Below are positions 34,770 through 43,966 of a stretch of DNA of 64,000 bases, piece by piece. This stretch comes from Flavipsychrobacter sp. GTDB lineage: Bacteria; Bacteroidota; Bacteroidia; Chitinophagales; Chitinophagaceae. Numbering within the stretch: the first letter of the stretch is position 1; each line of letters begins with the position of its first letter. The stretch is taken from NCBI GenBank assembly GCA_017849575.1, contig JAFIGV010000015.1, positions 1-64,000 of the forward strand, in the 5' to 3' direction. Below the pieces are notes generated by a model. It was not told the DNA's origin. It was given only the letters and a program-made list of their open reading frames with translations, and searched no databases. The position numbers and the translations under genes were made by a program.

Positions 34770-35215
34770 AGGTATTTCTGGACGCTAATATTTTAGTGTC
34801 AGTACTCAATAAAGAGTACCCAGTCTTTACTTCGGCGGCGAAAGTGATGAGCCTTCAGAACGACGTTTTCCAATTGTTCACTTCACCGGTGTGTCTTGCT
34901 ATTGCTTTTTATTTCGCTGAAAAAAAGCATGGGACGCAGTTGGCGAAGAAAAAGATTTCACTTCTCCTACAACATATTGATGTGGCAGGCTGCAGTAAGA
35001 AAGAATCAATTGCGGCAGCTACCGACCCACGGGTTCTTGACTTTGAGGATGGACTTGAATACTATGCCGCAAAAAATGCAGGATGTTCCGTATTGATAAC
35101 GGAGGATACCGATGGTTTTTATTTTGCTGATATACCGGTTTGCACGGCAGAAGATTTTTTGAAAAATTTTGTGATAGCCAGGCCAAAGTCAGGCAACACA
35201 AAACTGAGCAACTGA
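34766..35215 (+). CDS. PIN-domain toxin (VapC-like ribonuclease)
   Basis: A 149-residue PIN-fold protein. The acidic metal site is visible as Asp6 in KVFLDANILVS, a Glu/Asp group in DFEDGLEYYAA, and Asp residues in LITEDTDGFYFADIP. Such toxins cut RNA when freed from the antitoxin. It is translationally coupled to the upstream RHH gene. The pair sits between recF and the Fe-S operon. Confidence 0.82.
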   Translation: MKVFLDANILVSVLNKEYPVFTSAAKVMSLQNDVFQLFTSPVCLAIAFYFAEKKHGTQLAKKKISLLLQHIDVAGCSKKESIAAATDPRVLDFEDGLEYYAAKNAGCSVLITEDTDGFYFADIPVCTAEDFLKNFVIARPKSGNTKLSN

Positions 35216-35239
35216 CGCTGCCGCTGACCTCTGGCCGTG

Positions 35240-36022
35240 TTAATCCGCCAGTGAGGCTGCCACCATTTCGGCAATATCCATCACTTTCACGTCGTCTTCT
35301 TTCTCTTTGTTCTTTACACCATCCATAAGCATGGTGGTACAAAACGGACAATTGGCGGCTATAATGTTGGCGCCGGTATGAAGTGCTTCTTCCGCACGTT
35401 CGAAGTTGATACGCGTAGTTCCAGGTTCTTCCTCTTTAAACATTTGTGCACCGCCCGCTCCGCAGCAAAGCCCGTTGGTGCGGCATCGTTTCATTTCTAC
35501 CAGTTCTACATCCAGCGCCTGTAGTACTTCTCTCGGCGCTTCATAAATATTGTTGCCCCTACCAAGGTAGCAGCTATCATGATAGGTGATCTTTTTTCCT
35601 TTGAAGCTACCACCGTCTTTCAGGCGCACTCTGCCCTCATTAATGAGCTGTTGCAAAAATGTAGTGTGATGGATTACGTCGTATTGGCCACCGAGGTTGG
35701 GGTATTCATTCTTCAGGACATTGAAACAATGCGGGCAGGCAGTAACAATTTTTTTTACCCCATAGCCATTCAGGGTCTGTATGTTGTTGTAGGCCATCAT
35801 CTGAAAAAGGAACTCATTTCCTGAGCGACGAGCCGGATCGCCGGTACACATTTCCTCCTTGCCGAGTATGGCAAATTTTACAGCTACTTTGTCGAGTATC
35901 TGAGCAAAAGCTTTTGTGATGCGTTGAGCCCTTTGGTCGAAGCTACCGGCGCAGCCAACCCAAAACAACACTTCGGGGTTCTCGCCATTGGCAGCATATT
36001 CCGCCATTGTTTTTATCTGCAT
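35240..36022 (-). CDS. Heterodisulfide-reductase-like (Fe-S)-binding protein (CCG domains)
   Basis: A 260-residue protein with two cysteine-rich CCG-type modules: WVGCAGSFDQRAQR and ACPHCFNVLKNEYP in the first, DSCYLGRGNN and GLCCGAGGAQMFKEE then NCPFCTTML in the second. It is homologous to the HdrB/GlpC-type electron-transfer subunit. I choose ATG 36022; the open frame continues upstream over the end of the preceding gene without family similarity. It follows the membrane Fe-S gene by 25 nt, so the two form an operon and probably one complex. Confidence 0.85.
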   Translation of the reverse strand: MQIKTMAEYAANGENPEVLFWVGCAGSFDQRAQRITKAFAQILDKVAVKFAILGKEEMCTGDPARRSGNEFLFQMMAYNNIQTLNGYGVKKIVTACPHCFNVLKNEYPNLGGQYDVIHHTTFLQQLINEGRVRLKDGGSFKGKKITYHDSCYLGRGNNIYEAPREVLQALDVELVEMKRCRTNGLCCGAGGAQMFKEEEPGTTRINFERAEEALHTGANIIAANCPFCTTMLMDGVKNKEKEDDVKVMDIAEMVAASLAD

Positions 36023-36047
36023 AAAATCTTTTGTTGCTGTTTGAAGT

Positions 36048-37367
36048 TTAAGATTGCGCGGTAAGCTCTTCCGCCCATTTGTCGCGATCGTCCGGACTAA
36101 ATTTCCAGGGCGCCATATTGTTTTCAATGTTTCCGCTCATCATATTCCACTCCTGCGGTGCATTACTTTCTTCCATGATCAGATAGCGGCGCAACTGGTT
36201 GATGATGGACAGCGGTTCAATACCTACGGGACAGGCTTCGACACATGCCTGACAAGTGGTGCAAGCGCGCAGCTCTTCTACCGAAATATAATCGTGTACC
36301 AAAGTTTTGCCATCCTCCACAAACGACTTGTTCGCATTGATGTTTCTTCCTACTTCTTCCAGTCTGTCGCGCGTGTCCATCATGATTTTGCGCGGAGATA
36401 GTTTTTTGCCGGTAATGTTTGCCGGACACGACGCCGTACACCGTCCGCACTCGGTACAGGAATAGGCGTCGAGCAGATTTTTCCAGGAAAGATCCATTAC
36501 ATCCTTTGCTCCAAAGCGTTGATGTGCAGGCTGTTCGCCGGTGGCAGCAGGAGCAAGTTCTGGATGCATCATATACAGCACTTCGTTTTGGATTTCCTTC
36601 ATGTTAGCCATCTCGCCCTGCGGACGAAGACGTAAATAATACGCGTTGGGAAATGCCAGTATGATATGGAAGTGTTTGGAGTAAGGCAGATAGTTGAGAA
36701 ATGCCAAAATGCCGAGAATATGTCCCCACCAGCACACCCGCTGCACGATCAGCAATGTTTTTATGGATACTCCGCTGAAGAGCGGCGTGAGCAGACCACT
36801 GATCAGAAAGCCGTTGCCGGTACCTTCCTGCACCCGGATGGCTCCTTCAGCGCTGTTCATGATCAGCAACATGGTCATCAGTACGATTTCGATGTAAAGG
36901 ATCATGTTGGCGTCGCGCTTCGGAAAACCATCCAGTTCTGGCATGGCGAGCCGACGTACTTTCATCACATTTCTGCGAACCAAAAAACTGATAACCGCCA
37001 CAAGAGTAAGTACTGCCAGTATTTCGAAAAAGCCTATGACAACATTGTAAAAGCCGCCAAGTGTGCTTTGAAATACGCGTTCGGTACCGAATACGCCGTC
37101 TATCAATATCTCGAGCACTTCGATGTTGATGAGCAAAAAGCCCGCATACACAAAGAAGTGCAGGATGGCAGGGATGGGACGTTTAAACATCTTTTTTTGT
37201 CCCAGCGCCAGCAACAACACATTGCGCCAGCGCTGTGCGGGATTATCGTTCAGGTCTTCGTCTCGTCCCAATTTTATATTCCTGCGGATCTCGCCTGTTT
37301 TTCTTGCAAAGAGGTAAATGGCGATACCGAGGCAAATGATAAAAATGATCTGCTGAATCAAATGCAT
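36048..37367 (-). CDS. Membrane-bound 4Fe-4S ferredoxin-type electron-transfer protein (HdrE/NarI-like plus HdrC-like)
   Basis: A 439-residue protein. The N-terminal 250 residues contain about six membrane helices (first MHLIQQIIFIICLGIAIYLF), like a NarI/HdrE cytochrome-b-type anchor. The C-terminal part has two [4Fe-4S] motifs, CTECGRCTASCPAN and CTTCQACVEACPVGI. With the CCG protein downstream it would move electrons between a soluble donor and the quinone pool; the donor is unknown (an ETF or acyl-CoA dehydrogenase is a guess from similar loci). Menaquinone is the likely acceptor given mqnE in this window. Confidence 0.85.
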   Translation of the reverse strand: MHLIQQIIFIICLGIAIYLFARKTGEIRRNIKLGRDEDLNDNPAQRWRNVLLLALGQKKMFKRPIPAILHFFVYAGFLLINIEVLEILIDGVFGTERVFQSTLGGFYNVVIGFFEILAVLTLVAVISFLVRRNVMKVRRLAMPELDGFPKRDANMILYIEIVLMTMLLIMNSAEGAIRVQEGTGNGFLISGLLTPLFSGVSIKTLLIVQRVCWWGHILGILAFLNYLPYSKHFHIILAFPNAYYLRLRPQGEMANMKEIQNEVLYMMHPELAPAATGEQPAHQRFGAKDVMDLSWKNLLDAYSCTECGRCTASCPANITGKKLSPRKIMMDTRDRLEEVGRNINANKSFVEDGKTLVHDYISVEELRACTTCQACVEACPVGIEPLSIINQLRRYLIMEESNAPQEWNMMSGNIENNMAPWKFSPDDRDKWAEELTAQS

Positions 37368-37485
37368 GAAACGCTTGGTTTGAAGCCCGAAAGTAGTCTG
37401 TTTTGCAGTAAAAACATAGTTTAACGTAAGCAGATGCACCCGTTTACAATAAATTGTTTAGGTTTGAAAAAAGCCTGTTTGCAGC

Positions 37486-38388
37486 ATGATGAGAAGCATT
37501 TTTTTAGTCTCTGTACTCTCTTGTTTGTGCTTGTTTGCCGGGCGGGCTGTGGCGCAGCAGCCATCGTCTGAAGGAATAAGCCAATTGCAGAAGATGGAAG
37601 ACTCGCTGATGGTAGTGGCCGATTCCATGTACACGGCCTACCTGCCCGATGAGCGTCCGGTATATTGCGAGAAATTTGTAAAGCAACTTGTACGAGCATT
37701 GAAGACCGACGGGTCGTATGGATACGATTTTCCAAAACTTCAGAAGAAGATCAACATTATTGCTCCAAATGATAATGCATTCCGCATCTTCAACTGGCTC
37801 GTTATCGGTGCGGATAATCATGTGCGTTATTATGGCGCCATTCAAATGCCGGAAGAGCATCTGAAGCTCTACCCGCTCATTGACCATTCGGAAGAGATTG
37901 CCGGGTTGGCCGACAGTGTACTCACAAACACAAACTGGTATGGAGCACTTTATTACCGGATTATTTCGTCTGAATATCAGGGCAAAAGGATATACAATCT
38001 TTTCGGACTCAATGCCAGCAGTCTGATCAGCAATAAAAAGGTCATTGATCCCCTGCAGTTTACTGATGAGGGTGCGGTGTTCGGCGCTCCGATATTCAAT
38101 ATAGCATCCGGTGGCTCCAACAGAAAGATTAATCGCTTTGTGCTTGAGTATAAAAAGGAAGTGCAGGCCTCGCTTAACTGGGACGATAATCTGAAGATGA
38201 TCTACTTCGACCGGCTGATTTCTCAGGTGAACGACCCCAACAGAAAATATACTTATGTGCCAAGCGGGCAATACGATGGACTAAGATGGGAGTCGGACCA
38301 GTGGAATTATATCACGGACCTTATTCCAGTACAGAATTTTAAAGATGGTGAAGCTCCTTCGCCCAAGCCCTTGAAACCGGCAGAATAA
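37486..38388 (+). CDS. Secreted protein of unknown function
   Basis: A 300-residue exported protein (signal peptide MMRSIFLVSVLSCLCLFAGRAVAQQ). The body has no motif I can name; it is rich in Tyr, Asn and Asp and has a middle segment IFNWLVIGADNHVRYYGAIQM and a C-terminal Pro/Lys tail. ATG 37489 is an alternative start. It is divergent from the Fe-S operon, with a TAGGTTTG -7-like box at 37459-37466. Confidence 0.7.
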   Translation: MMRSIFLVSVLSCLCLFAGRAVAQQPSSEGISQLQKMEDSLMVVADSMYTAYLPDERPVYCEKFVKQLVRALKTDGSYGYDFPKLQKKINIIAPNDNAFRIFNWLVIGADNHVRYYGAIQMPEEHLKLYPLIDHSEEIAGLADSVLTNTNWYGALYYRIISSEYQGKRIYNLFGLNASSLISNKKVIDPLQFTDEGAVFGAPIFNIASGGSNRKINRFVLEYKKEVQASLNWDDNLKMIYFDRLISQVNDPNRKYTYVPSGQYDGLRWESDQWNYITDLIPVQNFKDGEAPSPKPLKPAE

Positions 38389-38421
38389 TTGACGGGGTTC
38401 TGTAAATATTATTTAGATTTG
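38389..38421 (+). promoter_or_regulatory. Candidate promoter of tRNA-Arg
   Basis: TTG (38389-38391) and TAGATTTG (38414-38421) spaced by 22 nt, ending 24 nt before the tRNA. Confidence 0.5.
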
Positions 38422-38445
38422 CACCCGCTTTTCGAAAGGCAAAAA

Positions 38446-38519
38446 GGTCCTGTAGCTCATCTGGATAGAGCGACAGCCTTCTAAGCTGTAGGTACCTGGT
38501 TCGAGCCCAGGCAGGATCA
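38446..38519 (+). tRNA. tRNA-Arg (anticodon TCT)
   Basis: A 74-nt cloverleaf. Acceptor GGTCCTG pairs with CAGGATC (one G-T), D arm GCTC/GAGC, anticodon stem ACAGC/GCTGT around loop CTTCTAA (anticodon TCT, reads AGA), T arm CCTGG-TTCGAGC-CCAGG, discriminator A. The CCA end is not encoded. Confidence 0.95.
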
Positions 38520-38649
38520 CTGAAAATGAAAGCCGCTGATATTCAGTGGCTTTTGTTTTTTTTAATGCTCTCGCTTTTACAATCAACTTATTTCCAATTC
38601 CAAACTGGTTCGAATACCATCATGTCAACCGCTGCGGCAATCGAACCAA

Positions 38650-39006
38650 TTAAATGAAGTCTTGCCACTGGTTGTCTTTCATTATTTGGAAGATGTTACC
38701 AGTAGACTTTTGTTTTGGTATTATCCGACTTTCATTCTTAGTGACATCATCAATAAATTCAAAAATGGCACCTCTCATTTCACCTTCCAAATTTTCCTTT
38801 TTGTCTCCATAGTGGTCGTACCAAATAGTAGCAACAACGTTGCCATCCTTACTGTAAATATTTACAAACCATTCAAACACATCGTATTGCACCGTGATCT
38901 CAACCTTCAGCCCGTTTTGCAGCGTGATATTTGCGACCTGACAAGTTTCTCGTTCAATTAAATCACTTGAAATCTCCACACCAATTAATGCTTCTAAGTT
39001 CACCAT
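38650..39006 (-). CDS. Small orphan protein of unknown function
   Basis: A 118-residue acidic soluble protein without signal peptide. It contains alternating strands (LKVEITVQYDVFEWFVNIYS) and a Gly-poor C-terminal half. The base composition is richer in A/T than the flanking genes. I do not recognise the family; the size and orphan status next to a tRNA resemble small accessory or immunity-type genes, but nothing specific supports that. Confidence 0.5.
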   Translation of the reverse strand: MVNLEALIGVEISSDLIERETCQVANITLQNGLKVEITVQYDVFEWFVNIYSKDGNVVATIWYDHYGDKKENLEGEMRGAIFEFIDDVTKNESRIIPKQKSTGNIFQIMKDNQWQDFI

Positions 39007-39216
39007 CTTGCGACATCAGATTATTCTCTTAAGTATAAACAAATTATCATTTTTGGCAAAGTCCTTCTCCCGGGCACAATTCCAACCGTAAAATAAGAAG
39101 GCACTTTCTACAATATTCAACACTCAAAAGAGTTAATAGACCATTCTGAATATTGAATTTTTTATTTGCCTGTTGGTCGCTGTTCCCTATATTTATTCAA
39201 CCTTAATAAGAAAACT

Positions 39217-41325
39217 ATGGTACAGAAACTCTTCAGCCGATCATTACCCATATTGTTTGCCTTTCTATTCTTTATTTCCCGACTAAGTTTTGCACAATCA
39301 CCTTCCTTTAAGTGGGCGGGTAGAATAGGAGGCGTGAACAGCACCATTCCTGCCGACATAGCCACTGATCTTTCTGGCAATGTAATAACGGTTGGATATC
39401 TGGGCTTGCCGGCTATTTCAGATTTCGACCCCGGACCCGGTACTTACTTCATCCCTGCCCCCGGCTCGCAAAATCTGTACATTTCTAAACTCGATGCAGC
39501 CGGTGCATTTGTATGGGCGAAGGCCATTGGCGGACAGGGGATAAACGAGATTGCAGGCGTTGCTACAGATAGTGCCGGTAATATCTACATAGCTGGCGGT
39601 TTTTCAAATTCTGCCGATTTTGATCCGGGTGTGGGTACCATGAGTATGAATTCCAATGGAGGAAGCACCGATATATTTGTGGCAAAACTTGATAGCAATG
39701 CCAACTTGTTATGGGTAAAAGCTATTGGTGGAACTGGAACAGATCAGGCTAAGGCGTTGACTGTAGATGCCTTAGGCAACGTCTATGTAACCGGTAATTT
39801 TACGGGCAGCGTTGACTTCGATCCTGGTCTTGCAACCTATTCTTTATTTGGCTACAATTCTGACGCGTTTGTCTTGAAACTTAGTACGGGCGGTGCATTT
39901 GTTTGGGCTAAAAATTTCGGGGGAAATTTATACGATGATGCCAGCGATATTGCTGTGGATGCTTCTTCCAATACGTTTGTTACCGGACGCTTTAGCGGTT
40001 TTGGCGTCTTTGGAAATTATACGATGGCGGCAATGGGAACAAGGGATGTTTTTGTCTCAAAGCTCGACAATGCAGGCAATGTGCTATGGGCAAAGCAAAT
40101 AGGGGGTAATCTGGACAGTCCGCTTGTTTATTCCCTGGCACTTGACAAGGCTAACAATGTATTCATTGCCGGTAAGTATTTCAATAAAGTGGATCTTGAC
40201 CCGAATTCGGGTACTTCTTTCATCAATGCAATAAACTATACCTGTGGAAATTATTTTGTTACAAAACTTGCATCCGGCGGCGGCTATGTATGGGGAACGT
40301 CGTATGTATTGCCTCCCGTTACTTGTGAGTCCAATATGGATATTGCCACAGATACCAATGGTAACCTATATACAACGGGAATTTTTACGAACGGAGATTT
40401 CGATCCCGGTCCGGCAACTCTTAACATTCTTTCGAAGGGACTTCCCCTCGGAATTTACGATTATGATATTTTCATTACCCGGTTGAACGCAAATGGTAGC
40501 CTTGGATGGGTAAGAACGCTCGGCTCGATGCAGCGCGGTGATCAGGGACTAGCGATTGCAGTTGACCTTTCTGGCAATGTGTACACCACCGGAACATTCG
40601 CCGATACCGTAGATATGGATCCTGGTTCGAACAACTTCTTCCTTTATGCTCCGGATAGCAACGCGGGCAATCCGGACATTGCCGCATATGTGCACAAGAT
40701 GGGCCAGTGTACGCCTACGAGTTCTGTGCTGACACAAACTGCGTGCAATAACTTCACGTTTAATGGAACTACGTACACCCACAGCGGAACTTATACGGTA
40801 CTACTTTCATCGGTGGATAATTGCGACAGTACCGTTACATTAAATCTTACCATTAATCCGGATACCACCATTACCTGGACTTTTACAACCCTAAAATCGA
40901 ACGAAACAGGATGTACTTATCAATGGCTTGACTGCGCTAACGGAATGAGCGCCATACCGGGTGCTACAAACGCTCTTTACCACCCTGGTGTAAATGGAAG
41001 TTTTGCTGTAGCGCTCAATAAAAATGGTTGCGTGGACACGTCCCGTTGCTTCTATGTATATGCAACAGATGTTAATTCCGTCCAACAAAACCCGGTGTTG
41101 AAATATTATCCCAATCCCGTAGAAGACCATGTGGTAATAGCTTTCGATCAGACTTATCATGAAATACGAACAGAGCTATTCAATGTTTCAGGTCAACTGA
41201 TTCAGAAAAAAGTATTCAACGATAGTAAGACCATCACCAGTTACTTCGACATACCTCCGGGTATTTATCTTATGGCCATTCAGCTTGATGATTCCGAAAA
41301 GAAATGGATAAAATTGGTGAAGTAA
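39217..41325 (+). CDS. Secreted SBBP-type beta-propeller repeat protein with T9SS sorting tail
   Basis: A 702-residue exported protein (signal peptide to about LSFAQ, residue 27). Residues about 30-500 carry repeated blades with the pattern DxxGNVYxTGxFxGxxDFDPG and VWAKxxGG, as in SBBP beta-propeller proteins. A Cys-rich stretch about 515-620 follows (ACNNFTFNGTTY, then GCTYQWLDC). The C-terminus is a type A T9SS sorting domain starting YYPNPVEDHV. Surface exposure or release is predicted; the ligand is unknown. ATG 39217 is chosen for the signal peptide. Confidence 0.85.
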   Translation: MVQKLFSRSLPILFAFLFFISRLSFAQSPSFKWAGRIGGVNSTIPADIATDLSGNVITVGYLGLPAISDFDPGPGTYFIPAPGSQNLYISKLDAAGAFVWAKAIGGQGINEIAGVATDSAGNIYIAGGFSNSADFDPGVGTMSMNSNGGSTDIFVAKLDSNANLLWVKAIGGTGTDQAKALTVDALGNVYVTGNFTGSVDFDPGLATYSLFGYNSDAFVLKLSTGGAFVWAKNFGGNLYDDASDIAVDASSNTFVTGRFSGFGVFGNYTMAAMGTRDVFVSKLDNAGNVLWAKQIGGNLDSPLVYSLALDKANNVFIAGKYFNKVDLDPNSGTSFINAINYTCGNYFVTKLASGGGYVWGTSYVLPPVTCESNMDIATDTNGNLYTTGIFTNGDFDPGPATLNILSKGLPLGIYDYDIFITRLNANGSLGWVRTLGSMQRGDQGLAIAVDLSGNVYTTGTFADTVDMDPGSNNFFLYAPDSNAGNPDIAAYVHKMGQCTPTSSVLTQTACNNFTFNGTTYTHSGTYTVLLSSVDNCDSTVTLNLTINPDTTITWTFTTLKSNETGCTYQWLDCANGMSAIPGATNALYHPGVNGSFAVALNKNGCVDTSRCFYVYATDVNSVQQNPVLKYYPNPVEDHVVIAFDQTYHEIRTELFNVSGQLIQKKVFNDSKTITSYFDIPPGIYLMAIQLDDSEKKWIKLVK

Positions 41326-41450
41326 CAGCTTCCTTAGGTACACTAACATGCGTGCGACCTTCTTGTTTTGACCTATATCGGGAGCTTAGCATTCGTCGGG
41401 GCAAATTTTTCTGAATCAATCTTTTTGTCCTTGAGAACGTAGGACCATGA

Positions 41451-41474
41451 AAGCCACTTCCGGGTGGCTTTTTG
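41451..41474 (+). terminator. Terminator after the SBBP-repeat gene
   Basis: AAGCCAC / GTGGCTT stem with a 6-nt loop followed by TTTT. It lies 125 nt beyond the stop codon. Confidence 0.65.
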
Positions 41475-41487
41475 CAGTTGTAAGAAT

Positions 41488-41910
41488 TTAGTGGGCAATC
41501 TTTATTGCTATCAGTTGCCCGATGTCTCCCAATAATTGTTCGTCCCGAACGTCTATCCGGATGCCTCTGCCTTCGGCGTATTTCGGCGCAGTGCTTAGTT
41601 CTGCTTTGATCTGCTGCGACACTGTACTATTCAATATTTCCTGAAAGGCTTTTTCGCCAAAGACCAACGCCACTTTGAAATAGCCCCGCCGGGGAAGGAG
41701 GTAAATGAGCGCGCGCTTTTTGTCTTTGATCTGATAACTCCAGCCGAACTTTTTACCCGAAAAGTTCCAGGTGCCTTTGCCCTCAGGATATTTTTCCATC
41801 ACAAGCTCTTCTACCTTCTTCCAATAAATGAAACCCGAACCCAAACCTTGCTGTAGCAATGCATCGGAAGGTTGTATCTCTTTGTCGGTAAAAATGCTCA
41901 TATCACTCAT
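41488..41910 (-). CDS. DUF3788 family protein
   Basis: A 140-residue soluble protein. The family pattern WKKVEELVMEKYPEGKGTWNFSGKKFGWSYQIKDKKRALIYLLP-like segment is recognisable (Trp, Tyr and Lys-Lys positions), as is YAEGRGIRIDVR near the end. The family has no assigned reaction. ATG 41901, three codons in, is an alternative start. Confidence 0.75.
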   Translation of the reverse strand: MSDMSIFTDKEIQPSDALLQQGLGSGFIYWKKVEELVMEKYPEGKGTWNFSGKKFGWSYQIKDKKRALIYLLPRRGYFKVALVFGEKAFQEILNSTVSQQIKAELSTAPKYAEGRGIRIDVRDEQLLGDIGQLIAIKIAH

Positions 41911-41957
41911 GAACTTTTGTACTTTATCTGGTAAAAGTAGATGATGCAGCAGGAAGA

Positions 41958-42704
41958 CTATAGCTCGTTTGTCTTTTTGCTATGGATCCGTAGTCTTCTT
42001 CGGGCTAACAGCAGGCTTAGTTTCGTGCTGTCATACAAAAGTCCGGCAATCAGCAGTAGTCCGGCCACAACAAGCGTGTGAAGCCGCCATTGCTGGTAAA
42101 GAATTCCTGCCGCGATGCCGCCCAAAAGGAAGAAGATGATAATAGTGAAACGCAATCGGATCGAAGAAAGCAACTTTTCCTTTTGATGGCTGCGAACATA
42201 GAAGAACAACTGCGAAAGCTCAATGCCGAGGTCGGTAAACAGACCGGTGAGGTGCGTGGTTCTTACCGTGGCTTTGGAAATAGAGGTAACCAGAGCATTC
42301 TGAAGTCCCATAGCGAACAGCAAGCTGAAAGCAACAAAATCAGGATGACGAACCACAAAGGAAAAAAATAGACTTCCGACGGTGGTGAGAATGATCGCTT
42401 CGATAATGACAGGAAAGATGTAAATGAATCGCTCGCCTTTTCTTACCGTGATTTCGATGAGGAGACCTGACACAAAAGAACCCAAAAAGAACGACAGAAT
42501 GTAAAAGCTATAGACCATAGCCGTGCGGAAATGCAACTTAAAGACCTCTTCCGCAAAAAAGGCAAAGTGCCCGGTAACATTGGTGGTGAGCTTCTGAATG
42601 GCGAGGAAGCCGGCAATATTCACCATGCCTGCAACGAAGGAAAGTAGTGATGCAATTTTAAGGTTGTGGCTTAGTGTACGTGATTTTCCCCGATGCCTGA
42701 ACAA
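41958..42704 (-). CDS. DUF1275 (YoaK) family membrane protein
   Basis: A 248-residue inner-membrane protein with about six helices. The family signature FVAGMVNIAGFL followed by TTNVTGHFAFFAEE is clear, and the second repeat-like segment reads GLQNALVTSISKATVRTTHLTG. Its transport substrate is unknown. No ATG precedes the signature; the only plausible start is TTG 42704, placed 20 nt after a good -7 box. The C-terminus is Arg/Lys-rich. Confidence 0.85.
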   Translation of the reverse strand: MFRHRGKSRTLSHNLKIASLLSFVAGMVNIAGFLAIQKLTTNVTGHFAFFAEEVFKLHFRTAMVYSFYILSFFLGSFVSGLLIEITVRKGERFIYIFPVIIEAIILTTVGSLFFSFVVRHPDFVAFSLLFAMGLQNALVTSISKATVRTTHLTGLFTDLGIELSQLFFYVRSHQKEKLLSSIRLRFTIIIFFLLGGIAAGILYQQWRLHTLVVAGLLLIAGLLYDSTKLSLLLARRRLRIHSKKTNEL

Positions 42705-42723
42705 AACAAGAATGTATAAGTCG

Positions 42724-42731
42724 CAAAGTTA
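42724..42731 (-). promoter_or_regulatory. -7 box of the DUF1275 gene
   Basis: On the minus strand TAACTTTG, an exact TAnnTTTG match, 19 nt before TTG 42704. It supports the non-ATG start. Confidence 0.5.
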
Positions 42732-42863
42732 CTGATAGAAGGCAATTGATAGCCGGCAAGGGTGTGGCTTATGCCTGTAGTCGATTGTGGGGGCAATAAA
42801 AACTGGCTGATCTCGTGCCGGAACGATCTTATTACCTGAACTGCGACCCATAAGTTTAAGAAA

Positions 42864-43907
42864 ATGACGGATGCGAACAAACCCGGGGAAAATGACTTTA
42901 CCAGAAAAATGTGGAAGGTGCTGGGCGGCGCAAGTCTGCTGGTAGTGCTGCTATTGTTGTTGGCCAAGGTCTTCAATGTGCTGCTGCTGGTGCTTGCTGG
43001 AAGCCTTGTGGCGGTATATTTCCACGGACTGAGTGGTTTAATTCGGCGCAAGACAAAATGGAACAGCACATTGTGTTTGCTGCTGTCCACCCTTGGGAGT
43101 TTTTTATTGCTGGGTTTACTGTTTTGGCTCATCGGCGCCCAGGTGCAGCAGCAGGTCAGCGACCTGAAGGAGATGCTTCCCAAAACTGTCGATCATGCCA
43201 AGCATTATTTGCAACAAAGTAGTGTGGGGAAAAAGGTATTGCATCAGATGCAGGGAGGCGATTCTTCAGACAAAATGGGTGGATTTATACGGACTTTTTT
43301 TCAATCCACTTTTGGCGTGCTGGGGGATGTGTACATTGTGTTTTTTCTCGGCGTCTTTTTCACGGCTTCTCCCGGACTCTATAGAAAGGGTTTGGTCTCG
43401 CTGGTGCCAGCGGAGGGTAGAAAGCGTGCGGCAGGCCTGACAAATATGCTGGGCGATCATCTCAAGAAATGGCTGAAGGGAAAATTGTTTTCCATGTTTG
43501 TAGTGGCAGTGCTTACCGCAGTTGGGCTGCTGATACTCGGCTTGCCGGCCTGGCTGGCGCTCGGGCTGTTGGCAGGGCTGCTCAGCTTCGTGCCTAATTT
43601 TGGGCCGGTAATGTCGGTTATTCCTGCTGTGCTGTTGGGCTTTATGGATGGTCCGGTCACGGCGGGTTTGGTGATAGGGCTATACGCATTGGTACAGGCT
43701 TTGGAAAGTAATTTCATTACGCCTTTTGTGCAGAAAAAGCTTGTAAACACGCCGCCTGCGCTCATCCTTATTTCCCAGTTGGTTATGGGGACACTCACGG
43801 GTTTGTGGGGTGTACTTCTTGCTACGCCACTTTTGGTCATTGTGATGCTGCTGGTGCAACAACTGTACGTCAACCGTCAGGACTGTAAGGAGCAGGCCAC
43901 GGCTTAG
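42864..43907 (+). CDS. AI-2E (PerM/YdiK-type) family transporter
   Basis: A 347-residue inner-membrane protein with about eight helices and a long soluble loop (about residues 95-145). Typical PerM segments are the N-terminal LLVLAGSLVAVYFHGLSG, LGLPAWLALGLLAGLLSFVPNFGP and the C-terminal ESNFITPFVQKKLVNTPPAL. Members export AI-2-like signals or act as ion antiporters, so the substrate here is open. Length is normal. Confidence 0.9.
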   Translation: MTDANKPGENDFTRKMWKVLGGASLLVVLLLLLAKVFNVLLLVLAGSLVAVYFHGLSGLIRRKTKWNSTLCLLLSTLGSFLLLGLLFWLIGAQVQQQVSDLKEMLPKTVDHAKHYLQQSSVGKKVLHQMQGGDSSDKMGGFIRTFFQSTFGVLGDVYIVFFLGVFFTASPGLYRKGLVSLVPAEGRKRAAGLTNMLGDHLKKWLKGKLFSMFVVAVLTAVGLLILGLPAWLALGLLAGLLSFVPNFGPVMSVIPAVLLGFMDGPVTAGLVIGLYALVQALESNFITPFVQKKLVNTPPALILISQLVMGTLTGLWGVLLATPLLVIVMLLVQQLYVNRQDCKEQATA

Positions 43908-43926
43908 CTCTTCTGTTGGTACAAAG

Positions 43927-43959
43927 CAAAAAAGACTCCGGCTTTCATTTGCCGGAGTC
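43927..43959 (-). terminator. Terminator of the SPFH operon
   Basis: A 9-bp perfect stem GACTCCGGC / GCCGGAGTC with an 8-nt loop; on the minus strand it is followed by TTTTTT. It lies just after the small RHH gene. Confidence 0.85.
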
Positions 43960-43966
43960 CTGCGGA

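Noticed and set aside
38605-38613. CTGGTTCGA downstream of tRNA-Arg as an island attachment site
   Set aside because: Only 9 bp match the T arm (38496-38504) and no integrase is present.
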